Source of the DNA: Chloroflexota bacterium
GTDB taxonomy: Bacteria > Chloroflexota > Limnocylindria > QHBO01
Assembly: GCA_005879815.1 (NCBI GenBank)
Contig: VBKA01000003.1
Span: 1 to 38,063, forward strand
Length of the DNA stretch: 38,063 nucleotides
Direction of reading: 5' to 3'
Positions 1-8,481 of this stretch are shown here, piece after piece (within the stretch, counting starts at the first letter, position 1; every line of letters starts with the position of its first letter). Below the pieces are notes generated by a model. The model worked only from the letters and a program-made list of their open reading frames with translations. It was not told the origin of the DNA and did not search any database. The position numbers and the translations under genes were made by a program.

Positions 1-728
1 TGGTGGTGGCCTTGCTAGGCGTCGTGATCCCGTTCTCGCTCATCACCTGGGGCGAGCAGTCGATCGACTCGGCGCTGGCGGCGATCCTGAACGGGACGGT
101 GCCGCTCTTCGCGATCGTGCTCGCTGCGCTCGTCCTCGCCGACGAACCGATGACGGTCAATCGCGTCGCGGGACTGCTGCTTGGATTCGCGGGCGTGGTG
201 GCGCTGGTCGGGCCGAACCTGCGCTCCGGGCTGGCCGGAGGCGTCGCCGGCGAGGTCGCGCTGATCGTCGCCTCCGTCTCGTACGCGGCGGCCGGCGTCT
301 ATGCGCGCTGGAAGGTACGCGACGTGAGCCCGCAGGCGTCTGCCTTGTTGGAGATCGGCTTCGCCTTCGTGATCTCGCTGGTGCTCGCCTTCGCCATCGA
401 GTCACCACTCGCAACGCGCGTCGAAGCCTCGGCGGTCCTGGCGGTGGTGTGGCTGGGCCTGGTGGGATCTGGGCTCGCCTTCATGGCCTTCTTCTGGCTG
501 CTGAGCCGATGGGGTGCCACCCGCACGTCGATGGTCGCCTACCTCATTCCCGTGGTCGGCATCCTGCTCGGCGTCCTGGTGAGACATGAGGAGGTCACGC
601 TGCTGACCCTGGTCGGCACGGCGATGGTGATCGGCGGGGTGGCGCTCGCCAACAGCCGCTACGGCCACCGCCGGCTCTTCGGGCGAAATGCCGTGCCGAG
701 TGGCGATCCGGCGCAGGGAGGCGACTAG
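1..728 (+). CDS. EamA/DMT-family permease, 5' end outside window
   Basis: The C-terminal ~240 residues of a drug/metabolite transporter (EamA) family membrane protein; the beginning lies upstream of the window. What is visible is a run of hydrophobic helices, the typical first-repeat end (ILNGTVPLFAIVLAALVLADE followed by a helix ending near LVGPNL) and a whole second EamA repeat (from about residue 82, ending with ALANSR and a short charged tail). Such proteins have about 10 helices and 290-300 residues, so roughly one fifth is missing. The family exports or imports small metabolites; the substrate cannot be read from sequence. Its stop codon overlaps the stop of the convergent iron permease (shared CTAG at 725-728), so there is no room for a terminator between them. 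Confidence 0.85.
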   Translation, partial: VVALLGVVIPFSLITWGEQSIDSALAAILNGTVPLFAIVLAALVLADEPMTVNRVAGLLLGFAGVVALVGPNLRSGLAGGVAGEVALIVASVSYAAAGVYARWKVRDVSPQASALLEIGFAFVISLVLAFAIESPLATRVEASAVLAVVWLGLVGSGLAFMAFFWLLSRWGATRTSMVAYLIPVVGILLGVLVRHEEVTLLTLVGTAMVIGGVALANSRYGHRRLFGRNAVPSGDPAQGGD

Positions 729-1612
729 GGTCGGACGGCGCTCCGCTGCACTGGCTGCCCGGCCTGCGCCAGTGGCTTGACCGGCCTGAGGTAGAGCACC
801 AGCACTGCGACGAGGTAGGCCGCCCAGGCTGTGAGCGTCGTCCATTCCGGCGTGCTGGTGTAGCCGAACAAGACGTGCAGGAGCTGGCCCAGCAAGCCAA
901 CGCCGCCGCCCTCGTGGGGAAGGAGCCCCGAGATGTCGAAGGCGGTCGTGGCACCGACGGTGATCCAGCCGATCTCGATGAACTCATGGATCGCGCTCGC
1001 CACGAGACCCGCCGCCACGAAGATCAGGGCCACACCGGTCCAGCTGAAGAAGGTCTTGAGGTTGAGGAGCCGCACGCCCCGGTAGAAGCCGACACCGAGC
1101 CCCACCGCAATCGACAGGCCGATGAAGGCGCCGGTCAGCACGGAGAGCGCACCGGCGTCGGCACGGGATGCGGCGGTTGCCTGGCCGAGCAGGAAGAGCG
1201 AGGTCTCGATGCCTTCGCGGATCACCGCCGTGAACGCGAGCGCGGCGAGACCCCACACCCCGCCTGAGGTCAGCGATCGATCGACGGCCGCGCGCAATGT
1301 CACGCTCACAGTCGCCGACGTGCGCCGCATCCAGAAGAGCATCCAGGTCACGACCGCAGCCGCCAGCAGCAGCGCCGATCCTTCGAAGATCTGCTCTGCG
1401 GGTGCGTGGAGCTCGTGGATCGTGATCCACAGCACGGAGCCGACCGCGATGCTGAGGAGGGCGGCCGCGCCGGAACCCAACCAGATGGGTCCGAACTGGC
1501 GACGGTTCCCGGTTCGCGCGAGGTAGGCCAGGATGATGCTGATGATGAGAGCGGCTTCGACGCCCTCTCGGATACCGGTCAGCAGGCCGGTGATGAACGA
1601 ACCGAGATCCAA
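725..1612 (-). CDS. FTR1-family high-affinity iron permease (EfeU-like)
   Basis: A 295-residue polytopic membrane protein of the FTR1/EfeU family, which moves iron across the cytoplasmic membrane. Both diagnostic REGxE iron-binding motifs are present: R15-E-G-V-E19 in helix 1 and R132-E-G-I-E136 in helix 4, with about seven hydrophobic helices overall and the usual length for bacterial members. I choose the TTG start at 1612 because a GGGAG Shine-Dalgarno lies 8 bases upstream and the protein then begins exactly at the conserved first helix. No EfeO or EfeB partner genes are adjacent, so it may act alone or with partners encoded elsewhere. Upstream lies an iron-box palindrome over a sigma-70-like promoter (see separate entries), which predicts repression when iron is plentiful. 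Confidence 0.92.
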   Translation of the reverse strand: MDLGSFITGLLTGIREGVEAALIISIILAYLARTGNRRQFGPIWLGSGAAALLSIAVGSVLWITIHELHAPAEQIFEGSALLLAAAVVTWMLFWMRRTSATVSVTLRAAVDRSLTSGGVWGLAALAFTAVIREGIETSLFLLGQATAASRADAGALSVLTGAFIGLSIAVGLGVGFYRGVRLLNLKTFFSWTGVALIFVAAGLVASAIHEFIEIGWITVGATTAFDISGLLPHEGGGVGLLGQLLHVLFGYTSTPEWTTLTAWAAYLVAVLVLYLRPVKPLAQAGQPVQRSAVRP

Positions 1613-1646
1613 GCAGCTTGCTCCCAGGTGCGGGAAACGGGGCAGA

Positions 1647-1664
1647 GTTAGGCTAGCCTAACCT
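1647..1664 (-). promoter_or_regulatory. DtxR/IdeR-type iron box operator
   Basis: Positions 1647-1662 form a perfect 16-base palindrome (GTTAGGCTAGCCTAAC). Aligned to the known DtxR/IdeR consensus TWAGGTWAGSCTWACCTWA it matches 16 of 19 positions. It covers the -10 element of the iron permease promoter, so a metal-loaded DtxR-family repressor bound here would block RNA polymerase. The regulator itself is not in the window. Confidence 0.85.
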
Positions 1665-1678
1665 CCCACCTTCGTCAA
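1650..1678 (-). promoter_or_regulatory. Promoter of the iron permease gene
   Basis: On the minus strand a -35 TTGACG (1678-1673) is followed after exactly 17 bases by a -10 TAGCCT (1655-1650). Transcription would start near 1643, giving a leader of about 30 bases that carries the GGGAG ribosome site. It is the best-formed two-box promoter in the window and is overlapped by the iron box. Confidence 0.75.
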
Positions 1679-1731
1679 TGCGAACGCCGCCAGATGGGCC
1701 TGCGACTTCGCGGCTCCACCCGCCGCCCGGA

Positions 1732-1737
1732 TAGAAT
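1732..1737 (+). promoter_or_regulatory. -10 element for acyl-CoA dehydrogenase
   Basis: TAGAAT with no recognisable -35; predicted transcript start near 1744, about 30 bases before the TTG start, leaving room for the CGGAG ribosome site at 1761-1765. Confidence 0.5.
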
Positions 1738-1774
1738 CTCGCCTGACCCGCCCCTCCCTTCGGAGACCCATCAT

Positions 1775-2968
1775 TTGGACTTTTCGCTGACCGATGCGCA
1801 GCGCGAGGTGCAGCGCACGGCGCGCGCCTTCGCGGAGCGCGAGATCCTGCCGCGCATCGGAGAGCTGGATGCGGCCGCCCAGTACGACCGCGGCCTCTAC
1901 GAGAAGATGGGCGCCGCGGGGTTCCTGGGTCTTCCGATCCCGGAGCGATACGGCGGCTCGGGGATGGATTACATCGCCTTTGCCCTGCTTTGCGAGGAGA
2001 TGGAACGGGCCGACACCGCGTTCCGGGTGATCCTCAGCGTGCACACCGGCCTCAACTCGCTGACGCTGCTGCAATGGGCGAACGAGGAGCAGAAGGAGCG
2101 CTACCTGGTTCCCCAGGCGCGCGGCGAGAAGCTCGCCACCTTCGGGCTCACCGAGCCCGGGGTCGGCAGCGATGCGGCCAATCTATCCAGCACCGCCCGG
2201 CGCGACGGCGATCGGTACATCCTCAACGGCAGCAAGGTATGGATCAGCCTTGCCGACACCGCCGATCATTTCCTGGTTTTCGCCACGGTCGATCGCTCGA
2301 AGGGGCACAGGGGCATCACCGCCTTCATTGTCGAGCGTGGATTCACCGGCTTCTCGACCGAATCGCTCCACGGCAAGCTCGGCGTGCGGGCCGGCAACAC
2401 CGGAATCCTTTACCTCTCCGATTGCGAGGTGCCGGTCGCCAACCGCGTAGGCGAGGAGGGAGAGGGCTTCACGATCGCCATGAGCGCCATCGACCAGGGC
2501 CGTTACACCGTAGCCGCGGGCAGCGTCGGCCTGGCCCAGGCGTGCCTGGACGCGTCGCTGAAGTACGCGCACGAGCGAAAGACCTTCGGCGATGAGATCG
2601 GCCGGCATCAGCTGGTGAAGGAGATGCTGGCCAGGATGCACGCGGGCCTCGAGGCGGGGCGGCTCCTCGTGTTCAAGGCCGGCACCCGGAAGAACGCCGG
2701 CGAGCGCAGCACGCGCGAGACGAGCCTCGCGAAGTGGTTCTGCACCGATCACGCCGTCGGGTCGGCCCTGGATGCCATTCAGATCCACGGGGCCTACGGG
2801 TACAGCAACGAATACCCGGTCGAGCGCTACCTGCGCAACAGCAAGGGATCGGTCATCTACGAGGGAACCTCGCAGATCCACACCCTGCTCCAGGCGGACT
2901 ACCTGCTCGGCTATCGGCGCGACCACCCTTTGCGCAAGCCGCAACCACCCTTCGAAGGCGAGATGTAG
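1775..2968 (+). CDS. Acyl-CoA dehydrogenase
   Basis: A 397-residue FAD-dependent acyl-CoA dehydrogenase, which oxidises an acyl-CoA to the 2-enoyl-CoA and passes electrons to ETF. Order of parts: N-terminal helical domain (1-120), middle beta domain with the flavin/substrate motif FGLTEPGVGSD (123-133) and WIS (156-158), and C-terminal helical domain ending in IYEGTSQIHT, where E363 is the predicted catalytic base. I set the start at the TTG at 1775 rather than the upstream in-frame ATG at 1694, because the protein then opens with the family-typical MDFSLTDAQR and has CGGAG 9 bases upstream; the extra 27 residues of the longer form look like untranslated leader and contain the -10 element. 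Chain-length specificity is not clear; glutaryl-CoA or branched-chain substrates are possible. Confidence 0.92.
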   Translation: MDFSLTDAQREVQRTARAFAEREILPRIGELDAAAQYDRGLYEKMGAAGFLGLPIPERYGGSGMDYIAFALLCEEMERADTAFRVILSVHTGLNSLTLLQWANEEQKERYLVPQARGEKLATFGLTEPGVGSDAANLSSTARRDGDRYILNGSKVWISLADTADHFLVFATVDRSKGHRGITAFIVERGFTGFSTESLHGKLGVRAGNTGILYLSDCEVPVANRVGEEGEGFTIAMSAIDQGRYTVAAGSVGLAQACLDASLKYAHERKTFGDEIGRHQLVKEMLARMHAGLEAGRLLVFKAGTRKNAGERSTRETSLAKWFCTDHAVGSALDAIQIHGAYGYSNEYPVERYLRNSKGSVIYEGTSQIHTLLQADYLLGYRRDHPLRKPQPPFEGEM

Positions 2969-3010
2969 CCGAACGGACCGGACCGCCGGCCGAGCCCACC
3001 AGGAGTGCGG

Positions 3011-3511
3011 TTATCGACGCTCTTCCTGATCGTGGACCGGCCGCATGCGAGAGGTTGGCGGGAGCTCGCGGCGCGGTGTGAGGGCGAGAGCGCCCATGAT
3101 CGCCGCCGGCAGCACCAGGGTGATGGCGGCCGTCAGTGGCAGCATGCGCGCGAGCGCGAGCGGGTCCGGCGCGTGGAAGCCGGTGGCGGGCAGCACGCCG
3201 AGCGCCGTCAGCCACCAGTACGCGGGCAGCGCAACCGCCGCCAGGACGAGGATGCGGCGGATCCAGGCACCCTCCACGAGGGCGACCACGCCGCCCGCCA
3301 GGAGCGCGACCAGCGAGCCGGCCAGAACGCACCAGGCGGCCAGCGAGGTCCACGGCTCGCGCCGCACGGCGAGTGCGTCGACGATCGACAGGCCTGGGTG
3401 GCGCAGGTATTCCATCCAGGCCAGAACGAGCAATCCCGCCAACCCGAGCAGCAGCAACGCCAGGCCTAGGTAGAGCGAAAGCCGCGCGCGCCGAAGAAGG
3501 CGGTCCATCAT
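3011..3511 (-). CDS. Small membrane protein, function unknown
   Basis: A 166-residue protein with four predicted transmembrane helices (about residues 11-31, 58-78, 86-106, 121-144) and short basic ends. I do not recognise a family. Its ATG overlaps the stop of the acylase gene by four bases (ATGA at 3511-3508), so it is probably co-translated with the acylase and may have a role linked to it at the membrane. The stop faces the convergent acyl-CoA dehydrogenase gene, with 42 bases between them and no obvious terminator hairpin. Confidence 0.72.
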   Translation of the reverse strand: MMDRLLRRARLSLYLGLALLLLGLAGLLVLAWMEYLRHPGLSIVDALAVRREPWTSLAAWCVLAGSLVALLAGGVVALVEGAWIRRILVLAAVALPAYWWLTALGVLPATGFHAPDPLALARMLPLTAAITLVLPAAIMGALALTPRRELPPTSRMRPVHDQEERR

Positions 3512-5859
3512 TCAGCCGGCTCGAGCGTCAAGGTCGCCACGGTGGCGGCCGCCACCTCCGACTCCGCCCATGCGATCGGCACCCCCTCGCCGCGCTGCCA
3601 GAGCTCGAAGAGATCGCCGTAGTGCGGCGAGAGAGGGTTCCCGCTCTGACCTCCCGCGAGCGAGAAACGGCTGGCGGCGGGGTTCCCGAGGTCGATGACG
3701 CACCGCGTGTTTGCCAGGAATCCGGGGTTGCCGAACGGCGCCATCGGTCCACTCGAGGCCTGCAGGGGCGTGTTGCTGTCGCCGGCCATGGGGATCGGGC
3801 CCAGGTTGAAGATCCGGTCGAGTGGCCAGCGCACACCCAATGGGTGCTCGAGCGTCAGCGGCCGCAACGAACCCCATCGCCATCCTCCCGGATCCGGCCC
3901 AAAGCCTTCTTCCAGCACGCGCGTCGCTTCGTCGAGAGACTCGATCATCTCCGCCTCCCAGCTCGAGGAGCCAAACCAGCCCGCGGGCTGCTCGCGGGAC
4001 AGCCGAACCAGCCGGCCCATGGCCCGAGTCGAGAAGAGGGTGCGCGGCACGATCTGCCCGAATCCCTGTCCGATGGCCCAGGGCCAGGCCTTTGGCGCCT
4101 TGGCCCGGGCGATGCGACGCGTGAGCGCGGCGCTGAAGGCTTGATAGACCGATGCGCCGATCGAGTCGGCCGCCATCTGACCGTCCCAGGCCTCCAACAG
4201 CGCGAGGGCCGTTCGGGCCCTGGGTTGAGATGCGGCGTCGACGGTGAGCGTCAAAAGAGTGTCGCGCAACTCCCGCCACGGAAGGCACGCGACATCCATC
4301 TGCAGTCGCTGCGCCGAGGCGACGTCCCAGCCGTCCCTGCCAGAGAGGACCTCACCGATTCGCGCCAGGCGATAGCCGTCGACGTAGTCGATCCCCAGGA
4401 AGGGGCCGTTCCCATCGGGCACGGGCTGCCCGTTGGCGGTCGCCACCCAGCCGGCTGCCGGATCGCTCAGGGACGGCATCTCCGCGAAGGGGACCAGGGA
4501 TTCCTCCCAGCCGTTGGCCGGATCCGCGCCGGGCAGCGGCACCGTGCCGTTGCCCGTCTTGCGACGGGGCAGCTGTCCGACCAGCTGCCAACCGATCCGG
4601 CCATCGCGATCGGCGTAGACCACGTTGAGGGTCGGTCCCGGCCACTCGGCGAACGCGCTGCGGAACGCCTCGAATGACCGGGCGTGCACGACGTCGAGGA
4701 AGCCCCGTATCGTCAGCGGTCGAAGCCAGACCGCCGACATCGAGAGGGCCTGGGGCAGCGCTCCCTCGAGGAGCGCGGTGATCACCGGCCCGCGATTGGT
4801 GACGAGCACGCGCTCGTCGACCGCGTCGGCGCCCTTCACCGCGATCCGTTCGCTGATCACGGCGCAGGCGACCATCGCGTCGCCTTCGCGCACCGACGCG
4901 CCGTCGGGGCCGATCTCCTCGATGAACAGGTCCGTATCGTCGGTGAGGGCCGCCGTGATGCCCCAGGCGGCGAAGCCGTTGGTCCCGATCGGGATGGCTG
5001 GCCCGCCGACGAACGAGGCGCCGGCCACCTCCCAGTCGGGGGTGCGCAGGTGCGCGAGGTACCACGGCGCCGGGAGCCGCGGGGCGAGGTGAGGGTCGTT
5101 GGCGAGCAACGGTCGTCCCGAAGCCGTCCGCGAGCCGGCGATCGCCCAGTTGTTGGAGGCGCCGCCCACCGGTACCAGCCCCTGGAAGACGGCGAGGTCA
5201 GCCGCCAGGCGGTCGAGCGTCTTCCCGGCCGGCGCGCCCGGGGGCGCCGCCACCGGCAGCCAGGCCGGATAGCCCGGATCCAGGGCAGCCACCGCGTCGG
5301 GCCCGTCATCGGTCAGGATCTTCAGCCGAGCAAGCTCGACATCCCAGTTGCTCGACAGCGAGAAGGACTGCAGGCCGACGAAGCACAGGACGTCGAGGGC
5401 CGTCCACGGGGTGGGTGCTCGCCTGAGGAGGGCGAGCTCATGGGGCGGCCGTTTCAGCCCGCGGCGCAGTCCCTGGTTGATGCCGCTCACGTAGGCTTCG
5501 AGCACGGCCCTGACCTCGGGACCGATGACCTCGAGCTGCGCCTGTGCGGTGCGCCGGAAGCCGAGGCGGCGGCTCATCCGATCGATGGGCAGACCATCGA
5601 GCCCGATGAGCTCGGCGAGCGTCCCCGATCCCACGCGGAGCAGCAGCTCCAGCTGGAAGGCACGGTCCTGGGCGTGGCAGAAGCCAAGCCCGAACCAGGC
5701 GTCGCTGGCGCTGTGCGCGTCGACATGGGGGATCCCCCAACGATCGCGCCGGATGGTCAGCGGCCGCTCCAGGCCCGCCACCCGGATCCGGCCGCGCACC
5801 CGAGGTAGCCGGCGACCCAGGAGGCGGAGGAGGACGCGGGGCCACGCGACACCGGCCAT
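3508..5859 (-). CDS. Penicillin acylase family Ntn-hydrolase
   Basis: A 783-residue member of the penicillin G acylase/cephalosporin acylase/acyl-homoserine-lactone acylase family, amidases made as one chain and cut autocatalytically into alpha and beta subunits. The alpha part shows GIPHVDAHSASDAWFGLGF then CHAQDRAFQLELL (42-73); the predicted cleavage site and nucleophile is S235 in GGASNNWAI, followed by beta-subunit motifs LANDPHL and GTNGFAAWGITA. Most periplasmic members begin with a signal peptide; here the N-terminus is arginine-rich with only a weak hydrophobic stretch (VLLRLL), so it may be cytoplasmic or use an atypical export route. Real substrate unknown: beta-lactams, acyl-homoserine lactones or other N-acyl compounds are all possible. 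A TAGGCT element sits 9 bases before the ATG. Confidence 0.9.
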   Translation of the reverse strand: MAGVAWPRVLLRLLGRRLPRVRGRIRVAGLERPLTIRRDRWGIPHVDAHSASDAWFGLGFCHAQDRAFQLELLLRVGSGTLAELIGLDGLPIDRMSRRLGFRRTAQAQLEVIGPEVRAVLEAYVSGINQGLRRGLKRPPHELALLRRAPTPWTALDVLCFVGLQSFSLSSNWDVELARLKILTDDGPDAVAALDPGYPAWLPVAAPPGAPAGKTLDRLAADLAVFQGLVPVGGASNNWAIAGSRTASGRPLLANDPHLAPRLPAPWYLAHLRTPDWEVAGASFVGGPAIPIGTNGFAAWGITAALTDDTDLFIEEIGPDGASVREGDAMVACAVISERIAVKGADAVDERVLVTNRGPVITALLEGALPQALSMSAVWLRPLTIRGFLDVVHARSFEAFRSAFAEWPGPTLNVVYADRDGRIGWQLVGQLPRRKTGNGTVPLPGADPANGWEESLVPFAEMPSLSDPAAGWVATANGQPVPDGNGPFLGIDYVDGYRLARIGEVLSGRDGWDVASAQRLQMDVACLPWRELRDTLLTLTVDAASQPRARTALALLEAWDGQMAADSIGASVYQAFSAALTRRIARAKAPKAWPWAIGQGFGQIVPRTLFSTRAMGRLVRLSREQPAGWFGSSSWEAEMIESLDEATRVLEEGFGPDPGGWRWGSLRPLTLEHPLGVRWPLDRIFNLGPIPMAGDSNTPLQASSGPMAPFGNPGFLANTRCVIDLGNPAASRFSLAGGQSGNPLSPHYGDLFELWQRGEGVPIAWAESEVAAATVATLTLEPAE

Positions 5860-5868
5860 GTCGGGGCA

Positions 5869-5874
5869 AGCCTA
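5869..5874 (-). promoter_or_regulatory. -10 element of acylase gene
   Basis: TAGGCT on the minus strand, 9 bases before the ATG at 5859; predicted transcript begins within about 0-3 bases of the start codon. No Shine-Dalgarno is seen. Confidence 0.5.
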
Positions 5875-5904
5875 CGCTGACCCTGGCGCCCAGAAGCGCG
5901 AACC

Positions 5905-5910
5905 TATACT
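5905..5910 (+). promoter_or_regulatory. -10 element of leaderless membrane protein gene
   Basis: TATACT ends 6 bases before the GTG start at 5917, so the transcript should begin on or next to the start codon. It lies back-to-back with the acylase promoter in a 57-base divergent gap. Confidence 0.65.
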
Positions 5911-5916
5911 CGGCGG

Positions 5917-6465
5917 GTGAGCCGCACGATCGAGCTGGGCGCCGGCCTGATGCTGCTGATCATCGGGCTGCTCGTGCTCTCGGCAGGGTGGATCGGTGAC
6001 TGGCTAAGCCGAATGGGCGTCGAGGGCGGATGGCTGGCGTACTGGCCGCTCATACTGGTCCTGCTCTCGCTCTTCTTCATCGGCCCGGCCCTGATCGGAC
6101 GTCGGCAGCACCGCCGTCTGCGCGCCGGCATGGCCATCCCGGGCGCGCTGCTGCTGGGGGCCGGCGTGGCCCTGCTGTTCAGCAGCCTCAACGACCGATG
6201 GGGTGACTGGTCGTACCTCTGGACGGTGGTCCCCTTCAGCTTCGGCATCGGCATGTATGCCGCCGGTTGGATCGCCGACGCTCCGGCCTTCAAGTGGATC
6301 GGCTCGGGCATCGCAGCAGGATCGGTGATCGCCTACCTGGCGCTCTCCACGGCATTCGGCGGCGAGGCATTCCGCCTGGTGGGTGCGCTTGGGATCATCG
6401 CCCTCGGGCTGGCGCTCACGGTTGGTGGCCTCGCCGACCGGTTGAGCCGCAAGTCCCCGGCCTGA
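5917..6465 (+). CDS. Membrane protein, LiaF/DUF-type transmembrane bundle
   Basis: A 182-residue integral membrane protein with about six hydrophobic segments grouped as paired helices, opening with VSRTIELGAGLMLLIIGL and carrying one basic loop (GRRQHRRLRAG near residue 65). The pattern of a two-helix unit with a tryptophan before the second helix (LAYWPLILVLLSLFFI, SYLWTVVPFSFGIGMY) resembles the small helical repeats of DUF5668/LiaF-type proteins, but I cannot assign a function. Start chosen as the GTG at 5917 because TATACT lies only 6 bases upstream, consistent with a leaderless message; no Shine-Dalgarno is present. It stops 6 bases from the convergent S9 peptidase stop. Confidence 0.8.
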   Translation: MSRTIELGAGLMLLIIGLLVLSAGWIGDWLSRMGVEGGWLAYWPLILVLLSLFFIGPALIGRRQHRRLRAGMAIPGALLLGAGVALLFSSLNDRWGDWSYLWTVVPFSFGIGMYAAGWIADAPAFKWIGSGIAAGSVIAYLALSTAFGGEAFRLVGALGIIALGLALTVGGLADRLSRKSPA

Positions 6466-6471
6466 GCAAGG

Positions 6472-8475
6472 TCAGCGGAGGTGGGTGCCGAACCAGGCGA
6501 GGATGCGCTCCAGGCGGTCGATCCTTCGGTCGGGCCGGCCGATCGACTGCATCACGTGATGCTCATCCGGATACAGGACGTACTCGACCTCGCGTCCGAG
6601 GGTCCGAAGTGCGGCGAAAAGCTGCACGTTGTCGGAGGCGGGGCATACCTGGTCGTCCTCGGCCTGCAGCATGAGAAGGGGCGTCCGAATCCGCGCTACG
6701 TTCCGCAGCGGTGAGCGCGACCAGAGGGCGAACATGCCTTCCTCGGAGAGGGGGTCGCCGAGGCCGGCGCGGCGCGTGTCGTAGATGCCGAAATGGCACT
6801 CCGCCCAGGCAGTGACCTGGTTCGTCACCCCGTTCTCGCTGACCGCGGCGGCGAAGCGGTCCGTGACGCCGATCAGCCAGTTCACGAGGAAGCCGCCATA
6901 GGAGAGTCCCATCACGCCGATCCGACCCTCATCCGCCAGTCCCTCGCGAACGAGGCCGTCGACGACCGCGAGGAGGTCCGCGGCATCCACGTCGCCCCAC
7001 CTGGGACCAAGGCCGTCGACCCACGCCGCTCCGAAGCCCGCCGAGCCGCGGATGTTGGGCCTGACGACGCGATACCCGGCGGCGGTGAGGGCGATCATGT
7101 CCAGCGAGGTTCCGGGACCCCATGACCCGGTCGGGCCGCCGTGGATGTCGATGACGACGGGCAGACGAGTGCGGCGCGTGCGTGTGGGGGAGTAGATCCA
7201 GGCCTGGATCCTGCCCGCTGGCCCGGCCAGATCGATCTCCTCGAGCCGCGGAAGCGGGAAACCTCGTTGCCACGCCGACCCGTTGCGCGTCATGCGTCGC
7301 ACCTGTCCATGTCGAACCGCTGACAGCTCGAGCGACGTCCCATCCACCTGCGCGTTGACCGTGACGTTGCCGTTGGCGGCCTGTAGCCCCGAGGTGACGA
7401 CACGGAGCGCAGGGTCGACGAGGGGCTCGGGCTCCGCGCCGCCGCGCATATCGAAACGCCAGGGGACCGAGCGTCCGCGGACGGTGAGGAGGGCCACCAC
7501 CGAGGTGTCGTCGAGCCAGAAAGGCCCTTCCGCCTCCTCCGTTCGGGTCAGGTGGCTGCCCACCCAGACACCGGCCGGCAGGTCGAGCCCGGCGCTCAGG
7601 GAGCGTGCCTGGCCGTTGAGTGCGTCGATGACCCAGATGTCGGGCTGAGTCGCCTCGGGAGGGTCGGCGACATCGGTGCCGAACGCCGCGATCCAGCGCC
7701 CGTCCGGAGACCAGGCCGGCGCCGCCAGGTCGCCGCGAAGGCGTGCCAGCTCGCGCATTGGGCCGCCCGCGGCAGGCACGAGGTACAGGGCGGTCTGCGG
7801 GTTCACGGCGGCGTCGGGGCCGAGGTCCGCGACGAAGGCCATGGATCGCCCGTCGGGCGACCAGCTTGGAGATTCGACGTCGAAGTCGCCGCTCGTCAGC
7901 TGGCGGGGGCGGGCACCCCGACGCGCCGCCACGAGCCACAGGTGGGCACGCCTGTCCCGGTAGCCGGAGTCGTTGCGGAAGTCCATGCGGGTGATGCGCC
8001 GCGCGGTTGGAGCCGGCGCCTCGCCCTTCCGGGCCGTCCGCTCGCCGACCAGGAAGCGCGCCTGTGGCGCGGGCGCGAGGAGCGCGAGGCTGCGGGAGTC
8101 GGGACTCCAGCGCAGTCCCTGGACCCCGTGTGGCAGACGGCCAAGCGGGCGGGGGTCCCCGCCCGCGCCATCGAGGATCCAGGCCTGCGCCAGCCGTTCG
8201 TTCTCCGGGGCGGCAGGGTTGGCGTTCGCTCGCAGGAAGGCGATGTGCCGGCCGTTGGGCGCGATGGCCGGACTCGTGTCGCTCACCTCCCCACTGGTGA
8301 GGCGGCGCGGCGACCCACCCGCGGTGGGCACCCGCCAGAGATGGCGCCGGTACGCTCCGCGCGCCACCGTGCGGCGCACGTAGACAACCCAGGTTCCGTC
8401 GCCTGAGAGCGCGTGGCCATCGATCGCGACCTGCGCCCGGACCAGCTCGGCAGGGGTCGGCCCGCGGGCTGGCAC
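6472..8475 (-). CDS. S9-family serine peptidase (acylaminoacyl-/dipeptidyl-peptidase-like)
   Basis: A 667-residue prolyl-oligopeptidase-family (S9) enzyme. Residues 1 to about 400 form a WD40/TolB-like propeller with repeated WSPDG-type blades (for example WSPDSR, SWSPDGRSMAF, AWSPDGRWIAAFG); about 420-667 are the alpha/beta-hydrolase domain with oxyanion motif HGGPTG, nucleophile S525 in GLSYGG, acid D608 in AEDDQVCP and histidine H640 in YPDEHH. Such enzymes trim short peptides or N-acylated amino acids. No signal peptide is visible, so it is probably cytosolic. The GTG start lies 6 bases after the stop of the upstream membrane-protein gene, making it the third gene of a cysS-like/membrane/peptidase group. 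Confidence 0.92.
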   Translation of the reverse strand: MPARGPTPAELVRAQVAIDGHALSGDGTWVVYVRRTVARGAYRRHLWRVPTAGGSPRRLTSGEVSDTSPAIAPNGRHIAFLRANANPAAPENERLAQAWILDGAGGDPRPLGRLPHGVQGLRWSPDSRSLALLAPAPQARFLVGERTARKGEAPAPTARRITRMDFRNDSGYRDRRAHLWLVAARRGARPRQLTSGDFDVESPSWSPDGRSMAFVADLGPDAAVNPQTALYLVPAAGGPMRELARLRGDLAAPAWSPDGRWIAAFGTDVADPPEATQPDIWVIDALNGQARSLSAGLDLPAGVWVGSHLTRTEEAEGPFWLDDTSVVALLTVRGRSVPWRFDMRGGAEPEPLVDPALRVVTSGLQAANGNVTVNAQVDGTSLELSAVRHGQVRRMTRNGSAWQRGFPLPRLEEIDLAGPAGRIQAWIYSPTRTRRTRLPVVIDIHGGPTGSWGPGTSLDMIALTAAGYRVVRPNIRGSAGFGAAWVDGLGPRWGDVDAADLLAVVDGLVREGLADEGRIGVMGLSYGGFLVNWLIGVTDRFAAAVSENGVTNQVTAWAECHFGIYDTRRAGLGDPLSEEGMFALWSRSPLRNVARIRTPLLMLQAEDDQVCPASDNVQLFAALRTLGREVEYVLYPDEHHVMQSIGRPDRRIDRLERILAWFGTHLR

Positions 8476-8481
8476 GCTTCG

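Noticed and set aside
1694..1774. ATG at 1694 as start of the first acyl-CoA dehydrogenase.
   Set aside because: It would translate through the TAGAAT promoter element and add 27 residues foreign to the family; the TTG at 1775 has a ribosome site and the typical N-terminus.
3136..4677. A 513-codon open frame on the plus strand.
   Set aside because: Antisense shadow of the acylase gene; no domain, and composition rich in R, G and P.
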